Shown: one piece after another, positions 14,422-14,498 of the stretch
Position numbering within the stretch: position 1 is the first letter of the stretch
Layout of the letters: each line of letters starts with the position of its first letter
NCBI GenBank assembly: GCA_000482145.1
Contig: AUXH01000492.1
Span: forward strand, 1-14,498
Direction: 5' to 3'
Length of the DNA stretch: 14,498 bases
DNA from: Strigomonas culicis
Lineage: Eukaryota > Euglenozoa > Kinetoplastea > Trypanosomatida > Trypanosomatidae
Made by a program: the position numbers and the translations under genes
Notes under the pieces: model-generated
The model's input: the letters and a program-made list of their open reading frames with translations, nothing else
What the model was told of the DNA's origin: nothing
Database searches by the model: none

Positions 14422-14498
14422 GTATTAATATGCTTATTATGTTCTTTTTTTTAGTTTTTTTTTAATTTTAGTTTTTTAGTTAGTTAAAGTTAAAGGGT

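Noticed and set aside
14460..14498. Telomere-like sequence at the right edge (ends in GGGT on the plus strand)
   Set aside because: The kinetoplastid telomere repeat is TTAGGG. Here there are only TTAG and TTAAAG-like words with a single GGGT, so a telomere is not supported.

Overview
The window looks like nuclear DNA of a trypanosomatid (Kinetoplastea), close in style to Leishmania and its insect-parasite relatives. The evidence is that all six genes lie on the minus strand, head to tail, with no introns. Coding regions are very GC-rich, while the spacers of about 0.4 to 1 kb are AT-rich with poly(A), (TA)n and (TAA)n runs. Several genes are preceded on their own strand by a pyrimidine tract followed by an AG, which is the signature of trans-splicing within a polycistronic unit. 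No bacterial-type operon signal, tRNA, rRNA, CRISPR or transposon was seen. The species cannot be fixed from this sequence.

Transcription runs from high to low coordinates. (1) 14351-12405, (2) 11417-9531 and (3) 8715-6802 are three tandem paralogues of a 12-TM major facilitator transporter. They resemble the FLVCR/SLC49 family (choline/ethanolamine and haem transport in other organisms). (4) 6393-5203 is the 26S proteasome ATPase Rpt4. (5) 4467-1336 is a large protein with a signal peptide, a glycosylatable ectodomain and seven predicted membrane segments, interrupted by two long low-complexity loops. (6) 839 to the left edge is a zeta-crystallin-type quinone oxidoreductase whose 3' end is cut off by the window.

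The genes do not form a pathway: kinetoplastid units group unrelated genes, and control is expected after transcription. The functional block is the transporter array. Copies 1 (12405..14351) and 3 (6802..8715) are non-adjacent yet share a 185-bp perfectly identical tract, whereas copies 1 and 2 share a different 71-bp identical tract near the first membrane helix. This mosaic points to ectopic gene conversion. The parts that differ most are the cytosolic N-termini, the central loops and the C-terminal tails, including an acidic dileucine motif present in two copies and absent from the third. The array may therefore hold one transport core with different trafficking or regulation. Three start sites were placed at the first ATG rather than at upstream TTG/GTG codons (Rpt4, the 7-TM protein and the middle transporter).
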